Shown here: positions 9,515 to 19,793 of the stretch, one piece after another
Numbering within the stretch: the stretch's first letter is position 1
Layout of the letters: every line of letters begins with the position of its first letter
Assembly: GCF_900110685.1 (NCBI RefSeq)
Contig: NZ_FOES01000011.1
Location: 1-64,000 of the forward strand
Direction: 5' to 3'
DNA: 64,000 nt
DNA from: Piscibacillus halophilus
Lineage (GTDB): Bacteria > Bacillota > Bacilli > Bacillales > Alkalibacillaceae
Position numbers and translations under genes: made by a program
Notes under the pieces: model-generated
The model's database searches: none
What the model was told of the DNA's origin: nothing
What the model saw: the letters and a program-made list of their open reading frames with translations, nothing else

Positions 9515-9913
9515 AGAGGCTGAGACAAAAATAATGATTAAATAAAAGAAGGCGAACCTTAGACTGTATTAAACATCCAAAGTTCGCCTTCTTTCTTATA
9601 GCTTCGTCAAAATGCTTCGCTTTCCGCAGGCACAGCTTCAACTTCCCCAAACTCACTTCCGTTCGAAGATTTAAGGATGTTCGGCTAATGACGCAACATC
9701 CTGTGGCCCCTCAGCTCGTGCTGTTCTGCGACGATCTAGTGTCGGCGTTGGCCACAAATGCTACTTGTGATACCTCTTTGAAATAATTTACGCCGAGTCA
9801 TCGCAGGCGTAGGACGTGGCCGCTTTTAGCCGACCAGGAGTCTCGCATTTTGACTACGCTAACTCCATTTTCATTCGGATTTTATTGATCAATTTATCTT
9901 TTGTCCAGACTCT
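9515..9913. repeat. 399-bp intergenic repeat with imperfect terminal inverted repeats
   Basis: The left end AGAGGCTGAGACAAAA (9515-9530) and the reversed right end AGAGTCTGGACAAAAG (9898-9913) form imperfect terminal inverted repeats. Inside are a strong hairpin, AGAAGGCGAAC...GTTCGCCTTCT (9550-9596), that can terminate ydbT, and a GC-rich core unlike the surrounding AT-rich DNA, with stretches such as GGAGTCTCGCATTTTGACTA. I recall similar GC-rich modules between convergent genes in other Bacillaceae, so this is probably a dispersed non-autonomous element. No open frame of note lies in it. Confidence 0.7.
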
Positions 9914-9922
9914 ACTCTTATA

Positions 9923-10900
9923 TTAAGCTTCTTGAGCTTGAGTTTCGTAGTATTCTTCAATTTTTCTTAAACGCTCTTGAACTTCTTCTTCTGATAAATC
10001 GTGTTCTTCGATATACAGATTGCGTTCAGCTGTGCGACACTCATGTGTGCAGCCACGCATGAAGAAGTGTTCGTTCTCTTCAGAGCAAATAATTTGCTTG
10101 TTACACTCTGGATTTGCACAATTGACGTAACGTTCACAAGGTTCACCAGTGAAGTAGTCTTTACCTACTACCACATGTTCTTTTTGGTTAATTGGCACGC
10201 TGATGCGCTCATCAAACACATACATCTTACCGTCCCAAAGTTCACCTTGTACTTCTGGGTCTTTACCGTAATTAATGATACCACCGTGAAGTTGGTTAAC
10301 ATCTTCGAAACCTTCTTTTTTCAACCAACCAGAGAACTTCTCACAACGGATTCCACCTGTACAGTAAGTTAAGATCCGCTTACCTTCAAGCATCTCTTTA
10401 TTTTCTTTAACCCACTCTGGTAATTCTTTAAACGTTTTAATATCTGGACGAATGGCACCACGGAAATGACCTAAGTCGTACTCATAGTCATTACGTGCAT
10501 CTAATACGATTGTATTTTCATCTTTTAGTAATTGATAAAATTCTTTAGGCTCCAGATAGTTGCCAGTCAATTCATTCGGATCAATGTCATCTTCTAAACG
10601 AAGACTAACAATCTCTGGACGATGGCGAACGTGCATTTTCTTAAATGCATGTCCATCTGCTTCATCAATTTTAAACTCAATGTCTTCAAAGCGAGGATCT
10701 TGACGAAGCGTGTTCATATACTCCTCAGTTTGTTCCACAGTACCGGAAACAGTACCGTTGATTCCCTCTTCCGCGATTAGAATACGTCCTTTAAGACCTA
10801 AATCCTTACAGAATTTCAGATGTTCATTCGTCAACTCTTCTGGATTGTCAATGTGAACGTACTTATAATAAAGTAATACGCGATAAGTTTTATCTCCCAT
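9923..10900 (-). CDS. trhO: tRNA uridine(34) hydroxylase, rhodanese family
   Basis: It forms 5-hydroxyuridine at the wobble position of certain tRNAs, using molecular oxygen. The protein is 325 residues from the ATG at 10900, which has GAGGTGG upstream; a longer in-frame start has none. Order of parts: an acylphosphatase-like N-terminal domain with [14 protein letters not shown], a rhodanese domain with the loop CTGGIRC (first Cys at 180), and a Cys-rich tail ([17 protein letters not shown]) that probably binds zinc. This matches the YceA/TrhO family in length and order. Confidence 0.93.
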   Translation of the reverse strand: MGDKTYRVLLYYKYVHIDNPEELTNEHLKFCKDLGLKGRILIAEEGINGTVSGTVEQTEEYMNTLRQDPRFEDIEFKIDEADGHAFKKMHVRHRPEIVSLRLEDDIDPNELTGNYLEPKEFYQLLKDENTIVLDARNDYEYDLGHFRGAIRPDIKTFKELPEWVKENKEMLEGKRILTYCTGGIRCEKFSGWLKKEGFEDVNQLHGGIINYGKDPEVQGELWDGKMYVFDERISVPINQKEHVVVGKDYFTGEPCERYVNCANPECNKQIICSEENEHFFMRGCTHECRTAERNLYIEEHDLSEEEVQERLRKIEEYYETQAQEA

Positions 10901-11265
10901 AAATAAAACCACCTCATAATTGAATTTTCTTACGCATAAGTACGTAGAATGATTTTTTCCAAACATAAATTTTACAATAAAATATAAGCATTTGCAATTG
11001 AAAAATCAGGAAACCGTTGCGTGATATACGTAACGGTTTCTTTTTTTACTATTAAAAGTTATTTTTCCCACTTTTTATGTATTGATAAATAAATAATTAT
11101 ACAAAAAACATCAAAATTATTTTTAATTATTGAATATATATACAATATTACGTATAATTTCTTATAAACTATAGTAAAATCATTCGAGAAAGTACATACA
11201 AAAGGAAGAGCTAACCAACCCAAAACTGCTCAGCGCTTTATACTAAATCAAAATGAGGTGAGACT
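10901..11265. other. 365-bp intergenic region between trhO and argF
   Basis: It is AT-rich and divergent. It holds the trhO ribosome binding site, a hairpin GAAACCGTT...AACGGTTTC (11011-11041) followed by a T run in the plus direction, and the argF promoter and operator (listed separately). I see no T-box or other known leader RNA. Confidence 0.6.
11090..11158 (+). promoter_or_regulatory. arg operon promoter with ArgR operator
   Basis: TTGAAT (11130-11135) and TATAAT (11153-11158) are separated by 17 bases, a good sigma-A promoter. TGAATATATATACA (11131-11144) matches the ARG box pattern TGnATwwwwATnCA at every fixed position and overlaps the -35. A second copy, TAAATAATTATACA (11090-11103), has one mismatch. 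ArgR with arginine would block this promoter; that is inferred from the known Bacillus/E. coli box. Confidence 0.75.
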
Positions 11266-12243
11266 TTGAGTTTGAAATCCATTAATCACAATGATTTAAG
11301 GATCGAGAAAGACATGTATGGAAAGAATTTTTTAACCTTAGCTGATTTTTCATCTAGTGAAATTGAGTATTTAATTTCATTAGCTTTGACATTAAAGAAA
11401 AAGCAAAAACTTGGCATCCCACATGAGTATTTAAAAGGGAAAACATTAGGAATGATTTTTGAAAAGTCCTCAACAAGAACTAGAGTCTCCTTTGAAGTGG
11501 GCATGTATCAACTTGGTGGGCATGCTAGCTTTTTAAGCTCTAGAGATCTTCAATTAGGTAGAGGAGAATCCATTAATGATACGGCAAAAGTGTTGTCAAG
11601 ATATTTAGATGGCGTTATGATTCGAACCTTTGATCATCAAACGATTGAAGAGTTTGCTTCAGCATCTAGTATACCCGTTATAAACGGATTAACGAATTCT
11701 CATCATCCAGCACAAGTCTTAGCTGATTTAATGACCATTAAGGAATACAAAGGTGACTTAAAAGGGTTAAAACTTTGTTTTATCGGTGATGGAAATAACA
11801 ATATGACGCACTCCTTAATAGAAGGAGCTGCTCTAACAGGAATGAATATATCTGTCGCTAGTCCTAAGAACTATGAACCTAATCAAAGTATTTTAAATCA
11901 AGCCATACAAATAGCTACGACTAACGACTGCCATATCACTTTAACGAATGATCCAGAGGAAGCGATTGACCAGGCAGATGTAGTCATTACAGATGTATGG
12001 GCAAGTATGGGGCAAGAAGACGAACAAACGGAACGAATGGAACAACTCGCACCTTATCAAATCAATCAAGCTTTATGTGAAAAAGCTAAACCTAACTATA
12101 TTTTTCTTCATTGTTTGCCAGCGCACCGTGGTGAAGAAGTAACAGCAGAAATTATTGACGGAAAACACTATGTAGTTTTTGATGAAGCTGAAAACCGTTT
12201 GCATGCCCAAAAAGCTTTATTAAAGGTTTTGTTATCTGATTAA
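11266..12243 (+). CDS. argF: Ornithine carbamoyltransferase
   Basis: It joins carbamoyl phosphate and ornithine to make citrulline in arginine synthesis. At 325 residues it has the family length. The carbamoyl-phosphate loop FEKSSTRTR is at residues 65-73, HPAQ follows at about 146, and the ornithine-side motif HCLPAHRGEEV starts at His282. Translation starts at TTG 11266, eight or so bases after GAGGTGAG. It is the first gene of an argFGH operon behind an ArgR-type operator. Catabolic (ArcB-type) use is less likely, given that argG and argH follow. Confidence 0.93.
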   Translation: MSLKSINHNDLRIEKDMYGKNFLTLADFSSSEIEYLISLALTLKKKQKLGIPHEYLKGKTLGMIFEKSSTRTRVSFEVGMYQLGGHASFLSSRDLQLGRGESINDTAKVLSRYLDGVMIRTFDHQTIEEFASASSIPVINGLTNSHHPAQVLADLMTIKEYKGDLKGLKLCFIGDGNNNMTHSLIEGAALTGMNISVASPKNYEPNQSILNQAIQIATTNDCHITLTNDPEEAIDQADVVITDVWASMGQEDEQTERMEQLAPYQINQALCEKAKPNYIFLHCLPAHRGEEVTAEIIDGKHYVVFDEAENRLHAQKALLKVLLSD

Positions 12244-12282
12244 ATTTCAATATAAAAAATAATCATTCGGAGGGGATCTCAA

Positions 12283-13521
12283 ATGAATCAAAAAGGTAAA
12301 GTCGTATTAGCCTATTCAGGAGGATTAGACACCTCTGTATCTATTAAATGGATACAAGAGAAGTATGGATACGATGTTATTGCAGTTGGTTTAGATGTTG
12401 GTGAGGGTAAAAACCTAGAAGAAATCAAAGACAAGGCCTTAAAGGTCGGGGCAGAAAAAGCCATTATGATTGATGCACGGGAACTATTAGCTAAAGAATA
12501 TATTTTACCTGCTTTAAAAGCTAATTGTTTATATGAGGGAAAATATCCATTATCGTCAGCTTTATCACGCCCACTTATTTCAAAATTACTCGTTGAAATT
12601 GCCAAGGAAGAGGGGGCCGTAGCTGCTGCTCATGGTTGTACTGGAAAAGGGAACGACCAAGTACGCTTCGAAGTCTCACTACAAGCACTTGACCCTGACT
12701 TAGAAGTGATTGCGCCCGTTCGAGAATGGCAAATGACTCGTGATGAAGAGATTGCCTATGCTGAGAAAAAAGGCATCCCGATCCCAGTCGACCTTGATAA
12801 CCCTTATTCAATTGATGCTAACATTTGGGGACGTGCATGCGAGGCTGGTATTTTAGAAGATACGTGGAATGAAGCACCAGAGGGGGCGTTTGAATGGACA
12901 GCGCCTATATCAGATGCTCCAGACGCCCCAGAATACATTGACATCGACTTTGAAAAAGGAGAACCCGTTGCCTTAAACGGAGAAGAGCTACCTTTAGTAG
13001 ATTTAATTGAACAACTTAATGAACTCGGTGGAAAACATGGGGTTGGTCGAATTGATCATGTTGAAAACCGTATGGTGGGAATCAAATCTCGTGAAGTGTA
13101 TGAAAATCCAGGTGCTCTCATTTTAATTAATGCCCATAAGGAGCTTGAGTTTTTAACTCTTCCAGGTGAAGTTACTAAGTTTAAACGACAAGTCGATGAA
13201 CAATTAACACAGCTTATTTATGATGGGCTATGGTATTCTCCATTAAAAGACGCACTCAACGCATTCGTTGAAGAAACACAACAAGTTGTTACAGGAAAAA
13301 TACGCGTCAAACTTCATAAAGGTAATCACCTTGTAGTCGCACGTCACTCTGACCATAGCCTCTATAATGAGGAGCTCGCAACCTATTCGAAAGGCGACTT
13401 ATTCGATCATAACGCAGCAGTTGGCTTTATAAAACTATGGGGATTACGTACAAAGGTCTATTCCGAAGTCAACCAAAATAAGAAAAATTCTTTAGAAACT
13501 ATAAAAACTGAATCTCACTAA
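12283..13521 (+). CDS. argG: Argininosuccinate synthase
   Basis: It condenses citrulline with aspartate using ATP. The 412-residue protein has the N-type ATP pyrophosphatase loop AYSGGLDTS at residues 10-18 and the block [14 protein letters not shown] (about 115-128), which binds citrulline and aspartate. The start follows GGAGGGG. It lies 39 bases after argF and 16 bases before argH. The C-terminal tail is slightly longer than usual and Asn/Lys rich. Confidence 0.96.
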   Translation: MNQKGKVVLAYSGGLDTSVSIKWIQEKYGYDVIAVGLDVGEGKNLEEIKDKALKVGAEKAIMIDARELLAKEYILPALKANCLYEGKYPLSSALSRPLISKLLVEIAKEEGAVAAAHGCTGKGNDQVRFEVSLQALDPDLEVIAPVREWQMTRDEEIAYAEKKGIPIPVDLDNPYSIDANIWGRACEAGILEDTWNEAPEGAFEWTAPISDAPDAPEYIDIDFEKGEPVALNGEELPLVDLIEQLNELGGKHGVGRIDHVENRMVGIKSREVYENPGALILINAHKELEFLTLPGEVTKFKRQVDEQLTQLIYDGLWYSPLKDALNAFVEETQQVVTGKIRVKLHKGNHLVVARHSDHSLYNEELATYSKGDLFDHNAAVGFIKLWGLRTKVYSEVNQNKKNSLETIKTESH

Positions 13522-13537
13522 AAAGGGGGAATCGACC

Positions 13538-14911
13538 TTGTCTAAGCTATGGGGTGGAAGGTTTACGAAAAATACGAATCAATTAGTAGAAGAGCTCACC
13601 GCTTCGATTTCTTTCGATCAAAAACTAGTGAACGAGGATATTCAAGGAAGCATCGCTCACGTCCAAATGCTTGCAGAAAATAATATTCTAACTAATGAAG
13701 AGATGCAAACGATCGTTCAAGGACTAAACCGAGTCAAAGAAAAAATTGAAAATGGTGAACTAACATTTTCAGTTGCCGATGAAGATATTCATATGAATAT
13801 AGAATCTTTTTTAATAGATGAAATTGGTCCATTAGGTGGTAAACTCCATACCGGTCGTAGCCGAAATGATCAAGTTGCAACGGATATGCACCTTTATTTA
13901 AAGAACCATACGAATGACATTATTAAACTTATTAACCAAGTGCAGTCTGCAATTGTAAAACAGTCTGAGGATCATATTTATACGACTATTCCAGGATATA
14001 CCCATTTACAAAGGGCTCAACCAATTTCATTTGCCCATCATTTAATGGCTTATTTTTGGATGCTCCAACGAGATAAAGAAAGATTAACCGACAGTCTTAA
14101 GCGTATAAATTGGTCACCACTTGGAGCTGGTGCTTTAGCTGGAACAACTTTTCCGATTGACCGTAAACGTTCTGCAGAATTACTTGGGTTCAATCAAATC
14201 TATCCAAATAGCATGGATGCAGTCAGTGATCGTGATTTTATTCTTGAGTTTCTTTCTGACTGCTCTATCTTGGTTATGCATATTTCACGACTTTCTGAAG
14301 AGCTTGTTATTTGGAGCAGTGAAGAATTTAATTTTATAGAATTGGATGATTCCTTTTGTACAGGGTCTAGTATTATGCCCCAGAAGAAAAACCCAGATGT
14401 ACCTGAACTGTTGAGAGCTAAAACGGGACGAGTATATGGGAACCTTTTCGGATTATTAACTGTCTTAAAAGGGCTTCCATTAGCCTATAATAAAGATATG
14501 CAAGAAGATAAAGAAGGTATGTTTGACACCATTGAAACTGTCGAAGGGGCGTTACAACTTTTAGCACCCATGATTGAAACTATGAAAATTAATCAAGATA
14601 CTATGCGTCAAGCTGTAAACCAAGATTTTTCAAATGCGACCGATATCGCAGATTATTTAGTAACTAAAGGGCTCCCTTTCCGAGAAGCACATGAGATTAT
14701 AGGAAAAATTGTGTTATATGCCATTCATCAAGATCAATACTTATTAGACTTAAGCCTTGAAGAATACCAGCAATTTAGTTCATTATTTGAAAATGACATT
14801 TATGAAATACTGTCACCTGAACACGTGGTAAGCGTTCGAAATAGCTATGGTGGAACGTCTCCTGAACAAGTTTCAAATCAAATCGAATTAGCCAAACAAA
14901 CGCTTAATTAG
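13538..14911 (+). CDS. argH: Argininosuccinate lyase
   Basis: It splits argininosuccinate into arginine and fumarate. At 457 residues it has the fumarase/aspartase superfamily signature [12 protein letters not shown] at about 276-287, and the blocks [13 protein letters not shown] (about 105) and [13 protein letters not shown] (about 150). The TTG start at 13538 is preceded by AAGGGGG. It is the last gene of the arg operon, followed by a terminator. Confidence 0.96.
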   Translation: MSKLWGGRFTKNTNQLVEELTASISFDQKLVNEDIQGSIAHVQMLAENNILTNEEMQTIVQGLNRVKEKIENGELTFSVADEDIHMNIESFLIDEIGPLGGKLHTGRSRNDQVATDMHLYLKNHTNDIIKLINQVQSAIVKQSEDHIYTTIPGYTHLQRAQPISFAHHLMAYFWMLQRDKERLTDSLKRINWSPLGAGALAGTTFPIDRKRSAELLGFNQIYPNSMDAVSDRDFILEFLSDCSILVMHISRLSEELVIWSSEEFNFIELDDSFCTGSSIMPQKKNPDVPELLRAKTGRVYGNLFGLLTVLKGLPLAYNKDMQEDKEGMFDTIETVEGALQLLAPMIETMKINQDTMRQAVNQDFSNATDIADYLVTKGLPFREAHEIIGKIVLYAIHQDQYLLDLSLEEYQQFSSLFENDIYEILSPEHVVSVRNSYGGTSPEQVSNQIELAKQTLN

Positions 14912-14942
14912 CATTTTAGTTGAAGAAGTACAGACAAAAAGA

Positions 14943-14990
14943 AACCCGAGCTATAAATGAACCTTGGGACAGTTATAGTTCGGGTTGTAT
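14943..14990. terminator. Terminator after argH
   Basis: An interrupted stem AACCCGAGCTATAA / TTATAGTTCGGGTT (14943-14956 and 14973-14986) encloses a 16-base loop. It is followed by a weak T-rich tract and lies between convergent argH and hom, so it may serve both. Confidence 0.7.
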
Positions 14991-15096
14991 ATATTCATTC
15001 GAATAAGTGATGCTTCTCCCACTGAAGTCTTCACATTTTGACGACATTTTTGTTCAAAATTTAATTATCTAATGACCTTCTATCTTAACTTCTTTA

Positions 15097-16098
15097 CTAC
15101 TTTTTAGTTACAAGTTTTATCGATTTGCTTACGGGGTTATAAATATCAACGAGGTCTTCAACCATAACACTTGCCGTTGGGTACTTACCTGCTCCTGGCC
15201 CTTGAAAAACTAATTCACCAATTAAATCTCCTGTCACTAAAACCGCATTATCCACCCCTTCAACAGAATATAATTTATGACTCTCACTAACAGTTAGGAG
15301 ACTCACCTCGGAGAAAACCTTTTCCCCACTAATTTCTATTACTCCAACATGTTTGATTCTCTCATGGCGCAAATTCGCCTGATTAATATCATCTGTCGAA
15401 ATCGTACTTATGCCAGCACAACGTACATAATTTTGGTTCACTTTTCGCCCAGTTAGTAATTCTGTTAAAATCATAATTTTATAAAGAGCATCGTAACCTT
15501 CAATATCGTTTGTTGGATTTGCTTCTGCATACCCTAATGCCTGTGCCTCAGTCAAAGCCTTCTCTAAAGAGATTTGCTCTTCTCTCATTTTTGTCAAAAT
15601 ATAATTCGACGTTCCGTTTAAGATGGCTTCGATCTTAAGAACCTGATTAACCTGTAAAAGCTTCGTTAGAGCTCCAATGATTGGCACTCCACCAGCTACC
15701 GTCGCCTCAAACTTTAACTCGACACCTTGATCCTTAGCTCTCTTTTGAAGCTCAAACCCCTTATGTGCAAAAAGTTCTTTATTTGCTGTCACGACATGTA
15801 AACCCTGGTCAATTGCATGCGACAAATAAGTATAGGCCGGTTCCACTCCTACAATTGCTTCAACGACAACATCCAAGTCTGGCAGAGCTAAAATTTCCTG
15901 AAAATCATCTGTAACAAATACATGTGAACCCATTTTGCGTTCTTTACTAATGTCATCCACTAACACTGCAACGACTTCAATTGGATGGCCAACTAAGTGT
16001 CTCAATTGATTTTGCCGACTCTCAATGACTTCATAAACTCCGCTTCCTACAGTTCCAAAACCTAGTAACGCAACTTTAATGGAACTCTCGTCACTCAT
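15097..16098 (-). CDS. hom: Homoserine dehydrogenase, short form without ACT domain
   Basis: It reduces aspartate semialdehyde to homoserine, the first committed step towards methionine and threonine. The NAD(P) loop GFGTVGSG is at residues 13-20 and the catalytic block NGTSNYILTKM at about 160. FQGPGAGKYPTASVMVEDL closes the catalytic domain. The protein ends at 333 residues, whereas most Bacillus Hom proteins have about 430 with a C-terminal ACT domain. Its ATG shares one base with the metY stop, and it lies downstream of a SAM riboswitch, so it is probably dedicated to methionine synthesis. Loss of threonine feedback is inferred. Confidence 0.92.
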   Translation of the reverse strand: MSDESSIKVALLGFGTVGSGVYEVIESRQNQLRHLVGHPIEVVAVLVDDISKERKMGSHVFVTDDFQEILALPDLDVVVEAIVGVEPAYTYLSHAIDQGLHVVTANKELFAHKGFELQKRAKDQGVELKFEATVAGGVPIIGALTKLLQVNQVLKIEAILNGTSNYILTKMREEQISLEKALTEAQALGYAEANPTNDIEGYDALYKIMILTELLTGRKVNQNYVRCAGISTISTDDINQANLRHERIKHVGVIEISGEKVFSEVSLLTVSESHKLYSVEGVDNAVLVTGDLIGELVFQGPGAGKYPTASVMVEDLVDIYNPVSKSIKLVTKK

Positions 16099-17417
16099 TA
16101 TGATCTCACAAATTCTTTCTTTGAAGATATACCATTAGCGGCATTAATCGCTTGCTCTAGGTCTTCTAATAGATCATCAATATGTTCAATTCCGACAGAT
16201 AATCGAATCAAATCTTCTGTTACACCAGTTGATCTAATTTCTTCTTCACTCAATTGTTGATGCGTCGTGCTTGCCGGGTGAATGATTAAGCTTTTCGCAT
16301 CACCAACATTTGCTAAATGTGACCATAACCTCACGTTATTAATCACTTCAGCTCCAGCTTCGCGACCGCCTTTTATTCCAAAGACAACTATTGAACCTGC
16401 ACCTTTTGGTAAATACTTTTTAGCTAATTCGTTTGAATCATGATTTTCTTGTTCGGGATATAACACCCACTCGACACCTGGATGAGCTTCTAAATATTCA
16501 ACTACTTTACGCGCATTCGCAACATGCTCTTTTAGACGAACATGCAATGTTTCGATACCAAGTGCAATTTGAAAAGCGTTATACGGACTTAAGGCAGCTC
16601 CTGTGTCACGAAGTAATTGAACGCGAGCCTTTGTAATATAAGCCGCTTCCGGTAAAACTTCGGCATAAACAAGACCGTGATAACTTGGATCTGGTTGCGT
16701 GAAACCAGGGAATTTTTCTGAATTCCAATCAAATTTACCGCCATCGACAATAATGCCACCTAATGTCGTCCCATTTCCTCCTAACCATTTGGTCGCAGAG
16801 TGAACGACAATATCAGCACCAAAATCAATCGGACGGCACAGATACGGAGTAGCAAATGTATTATCAATAATAAGTGGTATGCCTGCTTCATGAGCAATTT
16901 CAGCCACTTTTTCAATATCTAATACCGTTAACCCTGGGTTTCCAATCGTTTCAGCAAAAATGGCTTTCGTTTTTGGTGTTATCGCATCGCGGAAGTTTTC
17001 AGGATCTTTTGGATCAACAAAATGTGTCGTAATCCCATGCTTTGGTAGAGTCGTTGAAAATAAATTATATGTTCCTCCATAAAGCGTCGATGCTGATACA
17101 ATTTCATCTCCAACTTCGGCAATATTAAAAATAGCAGTTGAAATTGCCGCCATCCCACTAGATAGTGCTAAGGCACCCACTCCACCTTCTAATTGAGCGA
17201 CCCGCTCCTCTAAAGCTCCAACAGTTGGGTTGCCAATACGTGTATAAATAAAGCCTTCTTCTTTTAACCCAAATAAATTTGCTGCGTGGTCCGTGTTATT
17301 AAACTTATAAGAATTCGTTTGATAAATAGGTAATGCTCGTGCGCCTGTTGTTGGGTCCGCCTCTAATCCCCCATGAATATTCACCGTTTCTAATCGATAA
17401 TTTTTCTCTTCACTCAT
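16098..17417 (-). CDS. metY: O-acetylhomoserine sulfhydrylase
   Basis: This PLP enzyme makes homocysteine from O-acetylhomoserine and sulfide. It has 439 residues, the length of the MetY branch of the Cys/Met metabolism family. The PLP lysine is Lys210 in [11 protein letters not shown], preceded by [14 protein letters not shown]. The substrate-loop residues [13 protein letters not shown] are at 58-70. It lies between metX (23-base gap) and hom (one-base overlap), which fits direct sulfhydrylation. Confidence 0.93.
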   Translation of the reverse strand: MSEEKNYRLETVNIHGGLEADPTTGARALPIYQTNSYKFNNTDHAANLFGLKEEGFIYTRIGNPTVGALEERVAQLEGGVGALALSSGMAAISTAIFNIAEVGDEIVSASTLYGGTYNLFSTTLPKHGITTHFVDPKDPENFRDAITPKTKAIFAETIGNPGLTVLDIEKVAEIAHEAGIPLIIDNTFATPYLCRPIDFGADIVVHSATKWLGGNGTTLGGIIVDGGKFDWNSEKFPGFTQPDPSYHGLVYAEVLPEAAYITKARVQLLRDTGAALSPYNAFQIALGIETLHVRLKEHVANARKVVEYLEAHPGVEWVLYPEQENHDSNELAKKYLPKGAGSIVVFGIKGGREAGAEVINNVRLWSHLANVGDAKSLIIHPASTTHQQLSEEEIRSTGVTEDLIRLSVGIEHIDDLLEDLEQAINAANGISSKKEFVRS

Positions 17418-17440
17418 TTAAATCGCTCCCTTTTTATTTT

Positions 17441-18496
17441 TTATACGGCTTTAGCCGTTAATGACGATAACTTTTCTTGAATAAATGGTCCCCACTTTTC
17501 AAATTCAACTAAAAATCCATCATGGCCAAAAATCGTATCTACTTCATAAAACTCTGCATAGCCGCCTGTTTCTTGAACATCAATAACAAAGCGTTTAAGC
17601 TCACTAGGCGGGTAAAGTAAATCTTTGTTAAAACTTAACGCAAAAATAGGTGCTCGATATTTCTGAATCGCCTGATGATAACCGCCACGATCTCGAGAAA
17701 TATCATGACCATTCATAACGTCTAGTAACCTTAAATAACTGTAGGGATTAAAACGTTTGGCTAGCTTTTCCCCTTGGTGATCCAAATAAGATTCCACATC
17801 AAATTCTCCATTGAGTTCCCCCCTCGAAAATCGTTTACTAAATAAATCATCTGATCGATATGTCACCATACCAACCATTCGCGCCAGACTTAACCCTTTT
17901 TCAGGTTGCCCCCCATTTTGTAAAGCTAAATCCTGATTAATGGCTTCTTTTGCTATATGATTAAATGCAATAGCATAATCACTAAAAATGGGCGTAACAG
18001 CTATCGGAAAAATCGCATCCATAAAATCGGGATACATAAGTCCCCACTCTAACACTTGCATGCCTCCAAGCGATCCACCTATAACCGCTTTAAGATGATC
18101 TATCCCTAACACATTTAAAGCAACAAATTGAATTTCAACGAGATCTCTCACCGTCAATGATGGAAATTGTTCCTGATACGCTTCACCAGTTGGACTCATA
18201 AACCCTGGGCCAGTTGATCCGTCACAACCACCTAAAACATTGAACGTTATGACTTCGTATGATCGAGTATCAATGTACCCACCGTCATGGATTAAGCCAC
18301 TCCACCAACCTGGTTGGTCATTCGTCCCAACAGCGTATTGATTGCCTGTTAAAGCGTGACAAACCAAAATCGTCGGTCCATTTGAATTTCCGCATCGTTC
18401 GTAAGCGAGCTGTACCTCATCAAACTTCTCCCCATTTTGTAGTTTGAAGTTAGGAATCGTAACAGTTCCTGTTTGATACGAGATGGTACTTCTCAT
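17441..18496 (-). CDS. metX: Homoserine O-acetyltransferase
   Basis: It acetylates homoserine with acetyl-CoA. The alpha/beta-hydrolase fold has the oxyanion block CHALTGNQYAVG near the start and the nucleophile Ser142 in GGSLGGMQ. Asp and His follow in FNKDLLYP and FGHDGFLVE. It is 351 residues from ATG 18496, which has AAGGATGG upstream; the GTG at 18514 would overlap that site. It is the first gene of the metX-metY-hom operon behind the SAM-I riboswitch. Relatives in Bacilli may be succinyl- or acetyl-specific, and acetyl is favoured here by the adjacent MetY. Confidence 0.92.
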   Translation of the reverse strand: MRSTISYQTGTVTIPNFKLQNGEKFDEVQLAYERCGNSNGPTILVCHALTGNQYAVGTNDQPGWWSGLIHDGGYIDTRSYEVITFNVLGGCDGSTGPGFMSPTGEAYQEQFPSLTVRDLVEIQFVALNVLGIDHLKAVIGGSLGGMQVLEWGLMYPDFMDAIFPIAVTPIFSDYAIAFNHIAKEAINQDLALQNGGQPEKGLSLARMVGMVTYRSDDLFSKRFSRGELNGEFDVESYLDHQGEKLAKRFNPYSYLRLLDVMNGHDISRDRGGYHQAIQKYRAPIFALSFNKDLLYPPSELKRFVIDVQETGGYAEFYEVDTIFGHDGFLVEFEKWGPFIQEKLSSLTAKAV

Positions 18497-18532
18497 AACC
18501 ATCCATCCTTCCACTTTCTTTATTAAAAACTA

Positions 18533-18703
18533 AAAAGGCCTCCCTGCTTTGAGCAGAGAGGCCAATATATACAAATGCCTAATAAATTGGTCCCTCTCAT
18601 CTTTCAAAGCACATTTGCTTTGCAGGAATTAGCACCTTTCAAACCGTTGTTTGAAGGTTGCCGGGCGTCATCGGGCCAGTCCCTCAGCCACTCTAGATAA
18701 GAG
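18533..18703 (-). ncRNA. SAM-I (S-box) riboswitch with expression-platform terminator
   Basis: The minus strand carries the S-box core in order: the P1 strand CTCTTATC (18703-18696), GAGTGGCTGAGGGACTGGCC, CCCGGCAACC, GGTGCTAATTCC and GAAAGATGAGAG, which closes P1 at 18601-18594. A strong terminator follows, GGCCTCTCTGC...GCAGGGAGGCC with a T run (18563-18532). When S-adenosylmethionine binds, transcription of metX-metY-hom should stop. The matches to the conserved S-box nucleotides are close to complete. Confidence 0.96.
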
Positions 18704-18828
18704 TTAAAAATTGTTATTTAATTTTGAATTAATTGATATATTAGCATGGTCCGTTCGTGATGTCAACAAAATTTATATACAAAAATATATGTCGTTATTT
18801 ATGTGATATGCATTAAATTATTAAATTT

Positions 18829-19680
18829 CTAATGGACATCTGGATCGACGTACTTTCCACGATTAGGAACTGCGATCTTTTCAAAATCACGTACAAGTAC
18901 TGCTAAGTTCTCGGTCAACTCTTCCCCTAACAATGGAACGCCATGTCCTGTAACGGCCACAGTTGGGTGTAATTGAGCTAGTTTTTTTACCGACTGTTTT
19001 GCAGCCTTCCAATCGGTTGTTAAATAACGCGGAGGACCACTGATTTCTTTTTGCTGCATCATTACATCAAATAAATTTTCCTGCTTAACGGTTACGAAAG
19101 CATCCCCTACAATCAATGCTCCGTCCTCATCTCTAAACAGCGACACGTGTCCTGGAGTATGACCTGGTGTGTGGACCCAACTAAACCCGTCCATATAAGG
19201 AATCGCACCGTCTTTAGGTAACTCTTGGACATGGTCCCCTATATCGATAGGTTCATTTGGAAAGAATGGAGACATTTTTGCCACCATTCCACCTTCAACC
19301 GTTGCATCAGGTTCAGGGTAACTGCTTTTTCCTGTTAAATAAGGTATTTCAAGGTGATGAGCATAAACTGGGACATTCCAATGTTCAATGAGTTCAATGA
19401 TGGCTCCGACATGATCAAAATGACCATGAGTTAAGATGATGGCATTAGGTCTGCTCCCTTCACCAAATCGCTCCTCAGTCACCGATATAATCTTATTCGC
19501 AGATTGAGGCATTCCAGCATCAACCAAAACAAAACCATCACGATTACCAACTAAAACAATATTAACAATTTGAATCGTATGGCAATACACATCAGGTAGA
19601 ATCTCTACGCCCTTTCCACTTTCAACAGAAGTCGCAGGGATGACCTTATAATCCTCACCGTAATTCATCTCTTGATCCAC
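18829..19680 (-). CDS. MBL-fold metallohydrolase
   Basis: It is a 283-residue metallo-beta-lactamase-fold hydrolase. The zinc motif THGHFDH gives ligands His85, His87, Asp89 and His90, followed by HTPGHTPGHVSLF (about 165), GDAF (Asp ligand, about 190) and GHGVPL (final His). The glyoxalase II or lactonase-like subgroup is likely, as in YflN; the substrate is unknown. Translation starts at GTG 19680 after AAGGAGG. It has no signal peptide and is monocistronic. Confidence 0.88.
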   Translation of the reverse strand: MDQEMNYGEDYKVIPATSVESGKGVEILPDVYCHTIQIVNIVLVGNRDGFVLVDAGMPQSANKIISVTEERFGEGSRPNAIILTHGHFDHVGAIIELIEHWNVPVYAHHLEIPYLTGKSSYPEPDATVEGGMVAKMSPFFPNEPIDIGDHVQELPKDGAIPYMDGFSWVHTPGHTPGHVSLFRDEDGALIVGDAFVTVKQENLFDVMMQQKEISGPPRYLTTDWKAAKQSVKKLAQLHPTVAVTGHGVPLLGEELTENLAVLVRDFEKIAVPNRGKYVDPDVH

Positions 19681-19793
19681 GCAATGACCTCCTTATAACT
19701 TTGTTTTAGTATTTACTAGTTTTGATGAAGTATGATAACAAGGAAAATTTAGTATCAAGTCGAATAAAAGTATATAAATAAGGAGGAATCAAA

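Noticed and set aside
11160-11265. T-box leader for the arg operon
   Set aside because: No conserved T-box sequence or terminator between promoter and argF; ArgR control explains the region.
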